Shown here: positions 16,527-25,099 of the stretch, piece after piece
Position numbering within the stretch: position 1 is the first letter of the stretch
Layout of the letters: every line of letters begins with the position of its first letter
Source: Ignavibacteria bacterium
GTDB taxonomy: Bacteria > Bacteroidota > Ignavibacteria > Ignavibacteriales > Ignavibacteriaceae
Assembly: GCA_021286645.1 (NCBI GenBank)
Contig: JAJTBZ010000008.1
Span: forward strand, 1-64,000
Direction of reading: 5' to 3'
Length of the DNA stretch: 64,000 nucleotides
The notes under the pieces: model-generated
What the model was told of the DNA's origin: nothing
The model's database searches: none
What the model saw: the letters and a program-made list of their open reading frames with translations, nothing else
Made by a program: the position numbers and the translations under genes

Positions 16527-19500
16527 TTATAAAAATATTTTATTTAGCAACCTTAGAATATATTCTGCTGAACCTATCTGAAAATACACATTATGCCTTT
16601 CAAAATCTTCCAGGGTCTTGCCATCCTGCCAGAAGGTTAGTTCTTCCAGCTTTGTTGGTGTTACGATGAAAGAATTCAAAACAACGTCTGGTTCTTTTAA
16701 TCTTGGTTCAATTACTTCTTTCAAAGTCCTGTGGAATTTTATTTTTGGATTATCAAAGCCATTTACCTGACGAAGTCCTTTGGGGTCTATAAAGTTAACG
16801 TACTGTTTACCATTATGTATTATCCACAGCAGGAAATCAGGGTAGAAGTTATTTGCCTCGAAAAAGCTGACACCCTTGCGGCTTAGGTTTCGGAGCAAAT
16901 ACATTTCTTTGTCCTGGAAAAATTCGGGACTGCCAAGGTAAAATGCTTTCAAGTCATCGACAAATTTTTTCTCACTCTCAACCAAATGCACGGGGGAGAT
17001 ACTCAGAGTATCCTGATACTCTCCTTTTTTCACGTAAATAAGCGGCTTATACAAGTGCTGGCTGAATTCAAATACAGACATATTTGCAACTTTATCGAAG
17101 CTCACAAAATCGGCTATTGTATCTTCGTTAAGCGCATCCTTCAGTTCCTTAAGCTTCTCTATAAGTTCTTCTTCCGTTCTCTCGATAAGCAGTTTATATT
17201 CCTGAATGAAATTGGGGTGATTTATATCCAGTATCTGGTATTCAAGGAACTGGCTGAGATACTTATTCTTTTCATAATTATACAACTTGTCACAGAACGT
17301 TTTTAACAGGGAAATAGCAATCTCCTGCCAGGTCTGTATTTGCTGCACATTATTAACCTCTAATTCATACTCTGGGATAAATAAGGTGTACCAGTTTTCC
17401 TGAGTCATAATATCCTGAAGTGTCTTCTTACTGATACTCATATTGTACCAGTTGCGTTCGTTTTTATATTTTTGAACGCTAAAATAAATATCATCCCAAT
17501 TCAAAAACGCGGTATGCTTTGCCTGGAGTTTTCCCGTTGCTCTGGAATCATTCACATTCGATTGTTTTGAAGAGGATTTATGTAATATCTGGATTTTTGG
17601 ATACCAGTCAACCTTAATACCAAGTTGCATACCAGACTGCGGTGGATACAATGTAAACTGGACATCTTTCTTAAAATCAACTCCATCTTTAACTTTAAGA
17701 ATCTTCAGCTTTTTATTCTCGATAAGCTCAATGGCAGGCAATACAGGTATGCTTAACTCTTCAAAATTTGAATCGTTTGTCGGAAGACCTTCTTCTTCCA
17801 GGTACTCCTTGAACTGCTGCATATAATCTGCCCGAATGCCAAATACATAGAGAGTTTCGATATATTTTATGTATTTGGGAATATCATCAGGGCGAATATT
17901 AAAATCCAGTTTATCACTTCGTTTCAGCGAAAAATTAAAACCTTTTAAGCGAACTCCGCGCCCAAACAACTGGATAATTTCTGTACCTTCACCTTTACCA
18001 ACATTCATAAGACCCATTGTACTTACACGCCAGCTATTCCAGCCCTCCGTAAACTTCTTGGAGCCGATCAGGATGTTCAGCTGGGAATCAGGTGCATTAA
18101 TGCTATGAAAAAGGGAATCGGAAAAATCTTTTTGTGCAGTGAGAATCTGGTTATCCTCACAAAGCTTAAGCAGCTTCGAATCATCGCCAACATTTATAAC
18201 GCCAAAATAGGCAGCATCTCCAACACGTAATCCAATTTCTCCGTCAGCTCCTTTAAGATTATCCAGATGCAATTCGGCACCACTAATACTGCTATTGAAT
18301 ATGCGCTTCAAAATATCGTCGTAACATTCAGAGGCTTCGAGGCGCAAGGAGGCTAAATAAGCAAAAGAATTATGGAAAATTGGGCGATTCTGTCCATCGA
18401 TTAAACCCGATCTGCCAGTTAACAGTCGTTGAATTGCATCAATGCCAGCAGAACGGTTTTTTATGAAATCACGTAAAAACTGCAATATATTTATAACATC
18501 GGAGACCTGATTGCCTTTTTCAGTTCGTACTGCGGTAACAGAGCTGCCAACGAAAATCATCAATGGTTTTTCTAACAGAAACTTATGCAAGGTTGGTGCA
18601 TGCTCTTCAAAAATCCGAACCTGCTGGTAATAGTTCAGAAGTGATGCGGCTAAATACAAATCGATTGTATGCTGGTTCCAGGTATCATTCAGGTTAAGTA
18701 TACTGTAATCTTTGCCGTAGCCATCTTCATAGAAGTATTTATAGGAATAATCGAAAATTGTGCATTTAGAGTACTCATGGAGTAAAGTGTCGCGTTTACC
18801 TGCTGGTGCCGCAGCCACTGCCTGACCGAAAGTTGCTGAATACTCAAATGAAAATCCATTCTCGCTTAATTTATCTCGCTTAACCTTCCAGTCATCGCCG
18901 CTTGCACCGCGATGCCCTTCATCCACTAATACAAGGTTATTACCCTCGAATGACTCGATCGCTACGGTTTTTTCACCATCTTTATCTTCAAGCTTATGTA
19001 TATCTATAATCTCAATAATTGTTCCGCCGAACAACCCCGAGGCCTGTTTGTTAAATAACTCTGCTTCAAAACCAGATTTTTGCAACTCAACCAGATGCTG
19101 TTTGGACAGCCCTTCATTTGGAGTAAGCAGAATAATCCTGTTTAAGTCCTTTGCCTTTTTATGCTTATTGGCATAATGCAAATACTGCAAAATATTTACA
19201 TGCATAATTAAAGTTTTACCACTGCCCGTAGCATTCCAGAATGCTAATTTATTCAAATCAGTTTTAGCAAACGGGGTGGGAACAAAAGGCTTATCCAACG
19301 TATTGTATGTATCCACAAAATCATTCAGCGTTTGGAGCAGATTATCGGCCCCAGAGAAATATTTATCCAGATAGATCTCTGTAAACAAAAGTGATAAGTA
19401 TTGGAAATACTTCCAGGAAAAAGCCTTGTGCTGTTTTTCACTTATCTGCTTTGAATGGCGGTAGATGTTCTGGTCGTATTCGAGCAGTTGCTCCCGCTGT

Positions 19501-19706
19501 ATATTATCGTTGGTAAATAATCGGCTGATTAACTCGTGATAGAAATAAGATATATTGTTCTCATCATACCCTTCAAGTCTGCTGTCCTTCAGCTCCTTCG
19601 AGAAAGCTGCGAAGCTATTTGCACCGAATAAATTGAGGATAAACTGATTCAGGAGTAATGAATCTTTAAGCTTTACCTGATTATTTGTTCTTCGTGTTCT
19701 GGCCAT
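16527..19706 (-). CDS. Type III Res-like helicase with C-terminal nuclease domain
   Basis: The 1059-residue protein is a superfamily 2 helicase: ATGSGKT at 159-165 (motif I), VDEGH at 261-265 (motif II) and FGRGVRLKG (motif VI). The C-terminus has YPDFLLW (PD at 956-957) and FIDPKG (974-976), which together resemble the PD-(D/E)xK catalytic core of type III restriction subunits. It would translocate on DNA and cleave. The gene follows the Abi_C-like gene by 6 bp and shares an operon with the large methyltransferase, as Mod-Res pairs do, but two other genes separate them. Confidence 0.85.
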   Translation of the reverse strand: MARTRRTNNQVKLKDSLLLNQFILNLFGANSFAAFSKELKDSRLEGYDENNISYFYHELISRLFTNDNIQREQLLEYDQNIYRHSKQISEKQHKAFSWKYFQYLSLLFTEIYLDKYFSGADNLLQTLNDFVDTYNTLDKPFVPTPFAKTDLNKLAFWNATGSGKTLIMHVNILQYLHYANKHKKAKDLNRIILLTPNEGLSKQHLVELQKSGFEAELFNKQASGLFGGTIIEIIDIHKLEDKDGEKTVAIESFEGNNLVLVDEGHRGASGDDWKVKRDKLSENGFSFEYSATFGQAVAAAPAGKRDTLLHEYSKCTIFDYSYKYFYEDGYGKDYSILNLNDTWNQHTIDLYLAASLLNYYQQVRIFEEHAPTLHKFLLEKPLMIFVGSSVTAVRTEKGNQVSDVINILQFLRDFIKNRSAGIDAIQRLLTGRSGLIDGQNRPIFHNSFAYLASLRLEASECYDDILKRIFNSSISGAELHLDNLKGADGEIGLRVGDAAYFGVINVGDDSKLLKLCEDNQILTAQKDFSDSLFHSINAPDSQLNILIGSKKFTEGWNSWRVSTMGLMNVGKGEGTEIIQLFGRGVRLKGFNFSLKRSDKLDFNIRPDDIPKYIKYIETLYVFGIRADYMQQFKEYLEEEGLPTNDSNFEELSIPVLPAIELIENKKLKILKVKDGVDFKKDVQFTLYPPQSGMQLGIKVDWYPKIQILHKSSSKQSNVNDSRATGKLQAKHTAFLNWDDIYFSVQKYKNERNWYNMSISKKTLQDIMTQENWYTLFIPEYELEVNNVQQIQTWQEIAISLLKTFCDKLYNYEKNKYLSQFLEYQILDINHPNFIQEYKLLIERTEEELIEKLKELKDALNEDTIADFVSFDKVANMSVFEFSQHLYKPLIYVKKGEYQDTLSISPVHLVESEKKFVDDLKAFYLGSPEFFQDKEMYLLRNLSRKGVSFFEANNFYPDFLLWIIHNGKQYVNFIDPKGLRQVNGFDNPKIKFHRTLKEVIEPRLKEPDVVLNSFIVTPTKLEELTFWQDGKTLEDFERHNVYFQIGSAEYILRLLNKIFL

Positions 19707-19712
19707 AATTAT

Positions 19713-20462
19713 TTAATCTTGATATGGGAGGTTATCAATAAAATCTAATGTGTTAATAACCCAAAAAGAAATGATCTTTGCTTCGATATTATTTAATAAC
19801 TCATTGTCATGAGCCAATGATTCATTGTTTCTTGTATTATTAAAGCGTTCAAAAACAGATATACTGCTTCTGAGAATTGTAACTGTTGTTGAGGATAATT
19901 CATTTTCTCTTACTCTTATAAACTCACCTACCAATGAATGCAGAGCTCTATCCGATGTATCAATTCCAAATTGCTTACATTTAATTCTGAAGAACTTCAT
20001 ACAATAAGTATGTAGCCTATCAAGTGCAGAATTATATCGCCCACTAGTAATAGATGTACTGATTGAATGCACTAATTCTTGTATTGTGTTATCTTCGGGT
20101 AAGGAGATATTGTTAATAATCTCTGTTGGTTCGGTCCCAAGTGAATTGATATTCTCTAACTCGGACAGGCAAACTGAATATTTACTTCTTGTGTCTTCGG
20201 TTGAATCAGAGTAATAATTTGCATGCCAATAATTAAGTAAATCCTTCAACAGTTTATATACTGTATGGTTCTCTTCTAACTTAATGAAAGCCTTTAATCG
20301 CTTTGCTTTTGAACCTGAGTCCCATGCATATTTTGCATCATAAATGTCAATTCCTGTTGAATCTTCAACAAATATCTGGAATGTAGCATTGGTGAAATTT
20401 AAAACGTACCCACTACTTAAATCAAATAGTTGCGCAAAAGGTAAAAATTTCAATGATGACAT
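19713..20462 (-). CDS. Abi_C-like abortive infection protein
   Basis: The 249-residue protein ends with the pattern of the abortive-infection C-terminal (Abi_C) family: LHSLVGEFIRVRE, then TTVTILRSSISVFERFNNTRNNESLAHDN, where the RN...xAH signature lies at about 211-220, followed by a helix. Some Abi_C proteins relate to HEPN-like RNases; the RNxxxxAH part resembles the HEPN RxxxxH motif. The N-terminal half is not recognised. It stands between the PD-(D/E)xK-like and Res-like genes with 26-bp and 6-bp spacers, so it is part of the same transcript and may be its suicide effector. Confidence 0.7.
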   Translation of the reverse strand: MSSLKFLPFAQLFDLSSGYVLNFTNATFQIFVEDSTGIDIYDAKYAWDSGSKAKRLKAFIKLEENHTVYKLLKDLLNYWHANYYSDSTEDTRSKYSVCLSELENINSLGTEPTEIINNISLPEDNTIQELVHSISTSITSGRYNSALDRLHTYCMKFFRIKCKQFGIDTSDRALHSLVGEFIRVRENELSSTTVTILRSSISVFERFNNTRNNESLAHDNELLNNIEAKIISFWVINTLDFIDNLPYQD

Positions 20463-20488
20463 ATTAAATTCGGCTTATTGGATACAAA

Positions 20489-21964
20489 CTATTTAACATT
20501 CGAAGCAGACTTCTTATTATTTGATGCATCTATTAAGACAATATTTTTATCATTTTCAAGTTTAAGCTCTTTCAGAATCTTTTGAACTCGCACATACTCG
20601 GTTTGATCGAAATAAAGTATTACCTTAATTGAGTTATTAGTCTGATTTGCTTCTTCATAAATCTTTACTTGATGCTGTAGATTTTCTTTCAACTTTGTGT
20701 TCCCAGCTAATTTAAACTCAACCAAACATTTATCGCGGCTACCTCTTGAGATTTTGAAATCTACAGGACCTCTGCCATTGTTTACTTCTGCATCTGGCTC
20801 GAACTCTGAGGCAAACCAGGTTAACTTGTAAAGGATATGAAGATCAGTCTCTTTTTTTATGGGTTTATTATTGTTATAAAAAACTCTGTAGCCATCTTTA
20901 TCCTCGATAACATGTTTTAAATACATGACTCGTTTATAAGCATTTGTATATGAATTGTCTTCAGTAGTATAAAATTCTGTATTATCTAAAAGCAGCCCAA
21001 CAAATTCCTCAAGCTGCCTAATAAAAAACACTTCTGTTTCTTTTACTTTTGACTCACTGATAGCGACTGCTTTTTCTCCATTGTCTTCTTTAAATTTTAT
21101 ATAGTAATCAATCAGTGCAGGAAACTGTTCGATGACTTTTTGTAATATCTGGTTCCTTTCTTTGCCTGAAACTTTTTTCTTTTTTGGAAACAGGCCAGAT
21201 AGGTAATTATTGATTTGGCTTCGTAATTGATCGTTTGGAATAGCGGCAACAATATCATAAAAATCACCATATATATCATGTCTATTTATCCAAGTATTGT
21301 CTTTCGTTAGGATATCTCTAGGGGTTAACAAAACAAAATCGCCTAGAATGTATGGAAGGTAAAACGGCTTGGTCATCCAAGTTTCAGTTTTATAGTTAAA
21401 CTCGACTTTCTGCACTTGAATTGTTTTACAGTATTTTTTATCGATATACCGCTTGGCAAATTCTTGTGTATACTCAAGAATATAATTCTTAATAAGATTA
21501 GTAGTGAAATCACTAATCTGATCTTTTCCTACCCCTTCCTTTACTAAGCAAAGTTTCTCCAGATGGCTTCCCGAGGAAATTTTTTCCTTGCCAAAATCTG
21601 GAAAAGCAGATGAAAGATTTCTGCTTAATGAATTTCCAAAATCACGACCCAATCCTCTTCCATTATTTCCACTTTCACTATAACCAAACCAGTTTTGTTT
21701 GACCTCTGGGAACAAGTACCAGCTTTTGAGTAAACCAGCATCAAGTCCCTTACTTGATGATTTATTTCTCAGAAATTTTATATATTCTATAATATCAGCA
21801 TGTAATTTTTTGTACTCAGGTTTCTCACTATTAAAAATGAGAAAGGGGTCAACAAAGAGTGGAAGGTCATTAATTAGAGAAATATTAAAAGCACCATATT
21901 GTAATATTTCGACCTCATCGACATTAAAGAAATCCGAAAAATAGATACAAAGTTTTTTTCTCAT
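20489..21964 (-). CDS. PD-(D/E)xK-like protein of a defence operon
   Basis: The start at 21,964 (MRKKLCIYF) is used because GAGGG lies about 9 nt upstream, inside the end of the methyltransferase gene; the longer frame would begin with TTG. The 491-residue protein is not in a family I can name. The segment GRGPVDFKIS...KCLVEFKLAG, near residues 400-425, looks like a PD-(D/E)xK active site (D, then E-x-K), followed by HQVKIYEEA typical of that fold. The larger N-terminal part may recognise a partner or DNA state. It follows the methyltransferase stop by one nucleotide, so the two are coupled. Confidence 0.65.
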   Translation of the reverse strand: MRKKLCIYFSDFFNVDEVEILQYGAFNISLINDLPLFVDPFLIFNSEKPEYKKLHADIIEYIKFLRNKSSSKGLDAGLLKSWYLFPEVKQNWFGYSESGNNGRGLGRDFGNSLSRNLSSAFPDFGKEKISSGSHLEKLCLVKEGVGKDQISDFTTNLIKNYILEYTQEFAKRYIDKKYCKTIQVQKVEFNYKTETWMTKPFYLPYILGDFVLLTPRDILTKDNTWINRHDIYGDFYDIVAAIPNDQLRSQINNYLSGLFPKKKKVSGKERNQILQKVIEQFPALIDYYIKFKEDNGEKAVAISESKVKETEVFFIRQLEEFVGLLLDNTEFYTTEDNSYTNAYKRVMYLKHVIEDKDGYRVFYNNNKPIKKETDLHILYKLTWFASEFEPDAEVNNGRGPVDFKISRGSRDKCLVEFKLAGNTKLKENLQHQVKIYEEANQTNNSIKVILYFDQTEYVRVQKILKELKLENDKNIVLIDASNNKKSASNVK

Positions 21965-21965
21965 A

Positions 21966-24900
21966 TCAAGTTCCCTCAAACATCAATTTCTTAAATTCTT
22001 CCTCGATGAGAACAACTTTCCATTTTTCCTCCCCAATTTTCATGTTCTCCAGAAAGTTATCTCCATTAACATAAATTCGGTCAAATTCCGAGTCTTTAAT
22101 ATTAACGCGGATGCGTGAGAAGAAACTGTTCAGGTCTTCGTTATTTTTTTCTCTGGTATTTCGCCAGATGACCAATATTTTTTCTGAGTTTAACAATTCA
22201 CCTGTAATAACCCTAAATCCATCCAACTCATCAATGGTATTTACAACCAGCCCGAGCAGGTAGTTGAATGTTTCAACCAAATCTACCTTAGTCGGTTTCA
22301 TTTCATTGTTGCGGGTAATGTTCAAGTAGTAATTGAACGGGTCTTCAAATTGCTCAATGTTAAGTAGGGAAGCGCTACCCTCGGTTTCGACATCAAGGAA
22401 ATAACCGAGCATGTACCCCTCGCGGAACTGTTCATTAAGTTCAAGTGCCTGCTGCTGGTTCTGGGTTCGCTTTAACTGTAAGTTATTTAGGGTATCTTCG
22501 TAAGATTCCAAAAGTAAATATTTGAAACATTGGCTTATGCCTTCCCGTGAAACTGGCTTCCCATCCTTCCAGTCTTTGCTGTAAATTGCTTTTTTGATGC
22601 GGGGTAGAGTAATCTTGTCGAAGTATTCACCCATTTCGATAAGAATGTAACGTCGATTACCATTGTCAAACCTATTCATATTAATAACTGAATGCCCAGT
22701 AGTCCCCGAGCCAGCAAAATAGTCAAGAATTATTGCATCGTGATTTGCAAAAGTGGTTGCCCAGAGCGCATCTTCAACTGCATAAACTGATTTTGGGTAA
22801 TCAAATAATCCTCCCAGCCCCATATCTGCCAATAAATTAGAACCATTTATCCCCGCATTATATTTTGGAAGTGTCCAATTACTAAATAATGTTTCAAATT
22901 TACCCTCATGGTCGATTGCTTGATAAATTGCGCCTTTTGGTGAGCGCAAAAGTTCACCGTTCTCGGCTCTATTCTTACCAGTCTCATAACTAGAGCGCCA
23001 AACTCTTTCCTCATTCTTTGAATTTATCGGGTAGATCCGTATAAGTCCACTTTCATTCGGTTCCAATGGATATTCCTCTTGAAGAGGAATGGGTGGTTCG
23101 GCAGAAACTATTTTATTCTGCCTAGGATCATATAAAAGAGCATAAAAACTTTTCCATCGTCCAGTCCTAAAGTTATTCTCCGCAGTTCCACTACGCATAA
23201 AACTACGATCTTCGTGATTTTGCTCCTTTGGTTTGCCTAGGTAGTTCGGCGATCCTTTGTCGCTTATAATAAGAAGATATTCATGTGTTCGTGAGATTTT
23301 TCCGCCAGCTCCTTGTGGATGGTGATTTACGACAATAGTGGAAATGTCATAGTTGGCAAAAAATGAGTTAATAAGTGAATTAAGATTTGCTAACTCATAG
23401 TCATCTATAGCGATTGTTAAACATAACGGCGACGAAAAGAACGAAGGTATTTTCTCAAATACATTTAGTAATAAAGATAGCCAAGAAGAATGCTTGTAGT
23501 TATTTTTATATAAGATTTGAGAGTGTGGAGTATTATATGGTGGGTCTATATAAATACAAGGAACTTGAGCTGTGTAGCGAGACGCTAATAGTTGTATAGC
23601 TTGTGAGTTTTCAGAATTTATCAATACTCCGCTTAGTTGTTTGTCCAGAGAGTCTAAACTCTTGAGAAGTGATTTATTGAAGTCCTCATCAAAATATTTG
23701 GTGTCAATCGGTAAAAACTGGTTTTCCTTAAGAAATTCAATAGATAATGGGTTCGAAAACCCCTTGCGTCCGAAATCCTCCATAATTTCTTCAATAAGAA
23801 ATAAGTTCATCCATTCTTCTAACTGAGCGTTATTAGCAATGATATCTGGATATAATTCTTCTGGCACAATATCCAGTGTAATGCAATAATTTGTTTCAAC
23901 CACAAATTTCTTTTTAAGCCATAATTTCTTTTGAAAATTTTCAAGTTGTTCCAAAAATGCAATTATTTTATGTCCGATCTGTTTTAACACCTTTATTGTC
24001 GAAACCTGCTTGTGGAACTGTTTTTCATCAAGCTCGTTAATATCATCAATGTACAATACTTCATTCTTAATAAAGAAATCCAGTTCTCGGCGGAGAAAGC
24101 CGCCAAGGTCTTTATGAATAAAATAATCAAACGTATTTCTTGCAGTAAAATCATTAATGTGCTTTTCCAGCAATGTACGCTTTTTATTCTTATCGGTAGG
24201 ACGAAGATCAAGTATTTCCTTAAAGTCGATCAGCTCTTTTTGCTGCCCCGCAAGTTCCAGGTACTTTGCCTGTACAGATTCAAGAACTTGGGTGTTCAGG
24301 TCTTTTTGTTTTTGCTCATTAAAATCGTACCTGAAATTAATATCCAAATCATCATTATTCAGCGCTAGTGGATTTTCCTGTACAATAAAGAATTTGCGCT
24401 CTTTGGCTTTAGCAGCAAGATTATTGTTCTGTTCGGTGGTAGCCTCAAGAATCTTAAAATTCACCTTCTTCTCATTTGAAAGCTTAAAAGAATAGTTCTT
24501 GAAATATTCCGTGGTTTTAATATAGTACTGGTCGTAATTTGCCCAGTACAATTTTACCTCTTCGCCTTCATACGGAATTGCATAGACATCCTTTTTATAC
24601 CTGCGCTGAGAAAGGAAATCGCCATTATCGTAATACCGCTTAAAGAAATTACTCAGGTACGAAAATACATTATCGGCCAGTTCTTCAGAATTTGGCGCAG
24701 CTGATAACCTGGCTTTCAAATCAGCAACTTTTGGCACCGTATCGGGGTTTACTCCCAACTCTTTAGCCTGTTGTATGGCAGCCTGCAATTCCTCGTCAAG
24801 CTTGGAAAAGTCTCCCGCGTAATGCTGGGAAAACAGTGCCTGAACCTGGGGGAGCAAATCTTTCTCCAGGAAACTTTCAATATCATCCCGTTTTTGGTTC

Positions 24901-24992
24901 ATAATCCTGTATATGCCAAAATCCAGGTCTGCCTGATCTAATTGGAAAACTTCCCGTAAAACTTCTTTGAATTTTTGTAGTTTGTCACTCAT
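21966..24992 (-). CDS. Large beta-class DNA methyltransferase (Mod-like)
   Basis: The 1008-residue protein has the N6-adenine/N4-cytosine methyltransferase motif IV as IDPPYNT (482-488), with motif I DYFAGSGTTG later (757-766): the order of the beta class, as in type III Mod subunits. About 470 residues precede the catalytic part (KQKDLNTQVLESVQAKYLELA and other helical segments), far more than in ordinary Mod proteins, and about 240 residues follow it. It should mark host DNA for this operon's nucleases. A 107-bp gap to the helicase gene upstream leaves room for its own promoter. Confidence 0.85.
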   Translation of the reverse strand: MSDKLQKFKEVLREVFQLDQADLDFGIYRIMNQKRDDIESFLEKDLLPQVQALFSQHYAGDFSKLDEELQAAIQQAKELGVNPDTVPKVADLKARLSAAPNSEELADNVFSYLSNFFKRYYDNGDFLSQRRYKKDVYAIPYEGEEVKLYWANYDQYYIKTTEYFKNYSFKLSNEKKVNFKILEATTEQNNNLAAKAKERKFFIVQENPLALNNDDLDINFRYDFNEQKQKDLNTQVLESVQAKYLELAGQQKELIDFKEILDLRPTDKNKKRTLLEKHINDFTARNTFDYFIHKDLGGFLRRELDFFIKNEVLYIDDINELDEKQFHKQVSTIKVLKQIGHKIIAFLEQLENFQKKLWLKKKFVVETNYCITLDIVPEELYPDIIANNAQLEEWMNLFLIEEIMEDFGRKGFSNPLSIEFLKENQFLPIDTKYFDEDFNKSLLKSLDSLDKQLSGVLINSENSQAIQLLASRYTAQVPCIYIDPPYNTPHSQILYKNNYKHSSWLSLLLNVFEKIPSFFSSPLCLTIAIDDYELANLNSLINSFFANYDISTIVVNHHPQGAGGKISRTHEYLLIISDKGSPNYLGKPKEQNHEDRSFMRSGTAENNFRTGRWKSFYALLYDPRQNKIVSAEPPIPLQEEYPLEPNESGLIRIYPINSKNEERVWRSSYETGKNRAENGELLRSPKGAIYQAIDHEGKFETLFSNWTLPKYNAGINGSNLLADMGLGGLFDYPKSVYAVEDALWATTFANHDAIILDYFAGSGTTGHSVINMNRFDNGNRRYILIEMGEYFDKITLPRIKKAIYSKDWKDGKPVSREGISQCFKYLLLESYEDTLNNLQLKRTQNQQQALELNEQFREGYMLGYFLDVETEGSASLLNIEQFEDPFNYYLNITRNNEMKPTKVDLVETFNYLLGLVVNTIDELDGFRVITGELLNSEKILVIWRNTREKNNEDLNSFFSRIRVNIKDSEFDRIYVNGDNFLENMKIGEEKWKVVLIEEEFKKLMFEGT

Positions 24993-25099
24993 AGTTAATT
25001 CTTGTACTTTTATTCTTCAAACTTGGTTGATCTGTAATATTACTGTCTATTGCAAAAATACACATATTTCTTTGGCCAAACGTATTTCATACTAAATTA

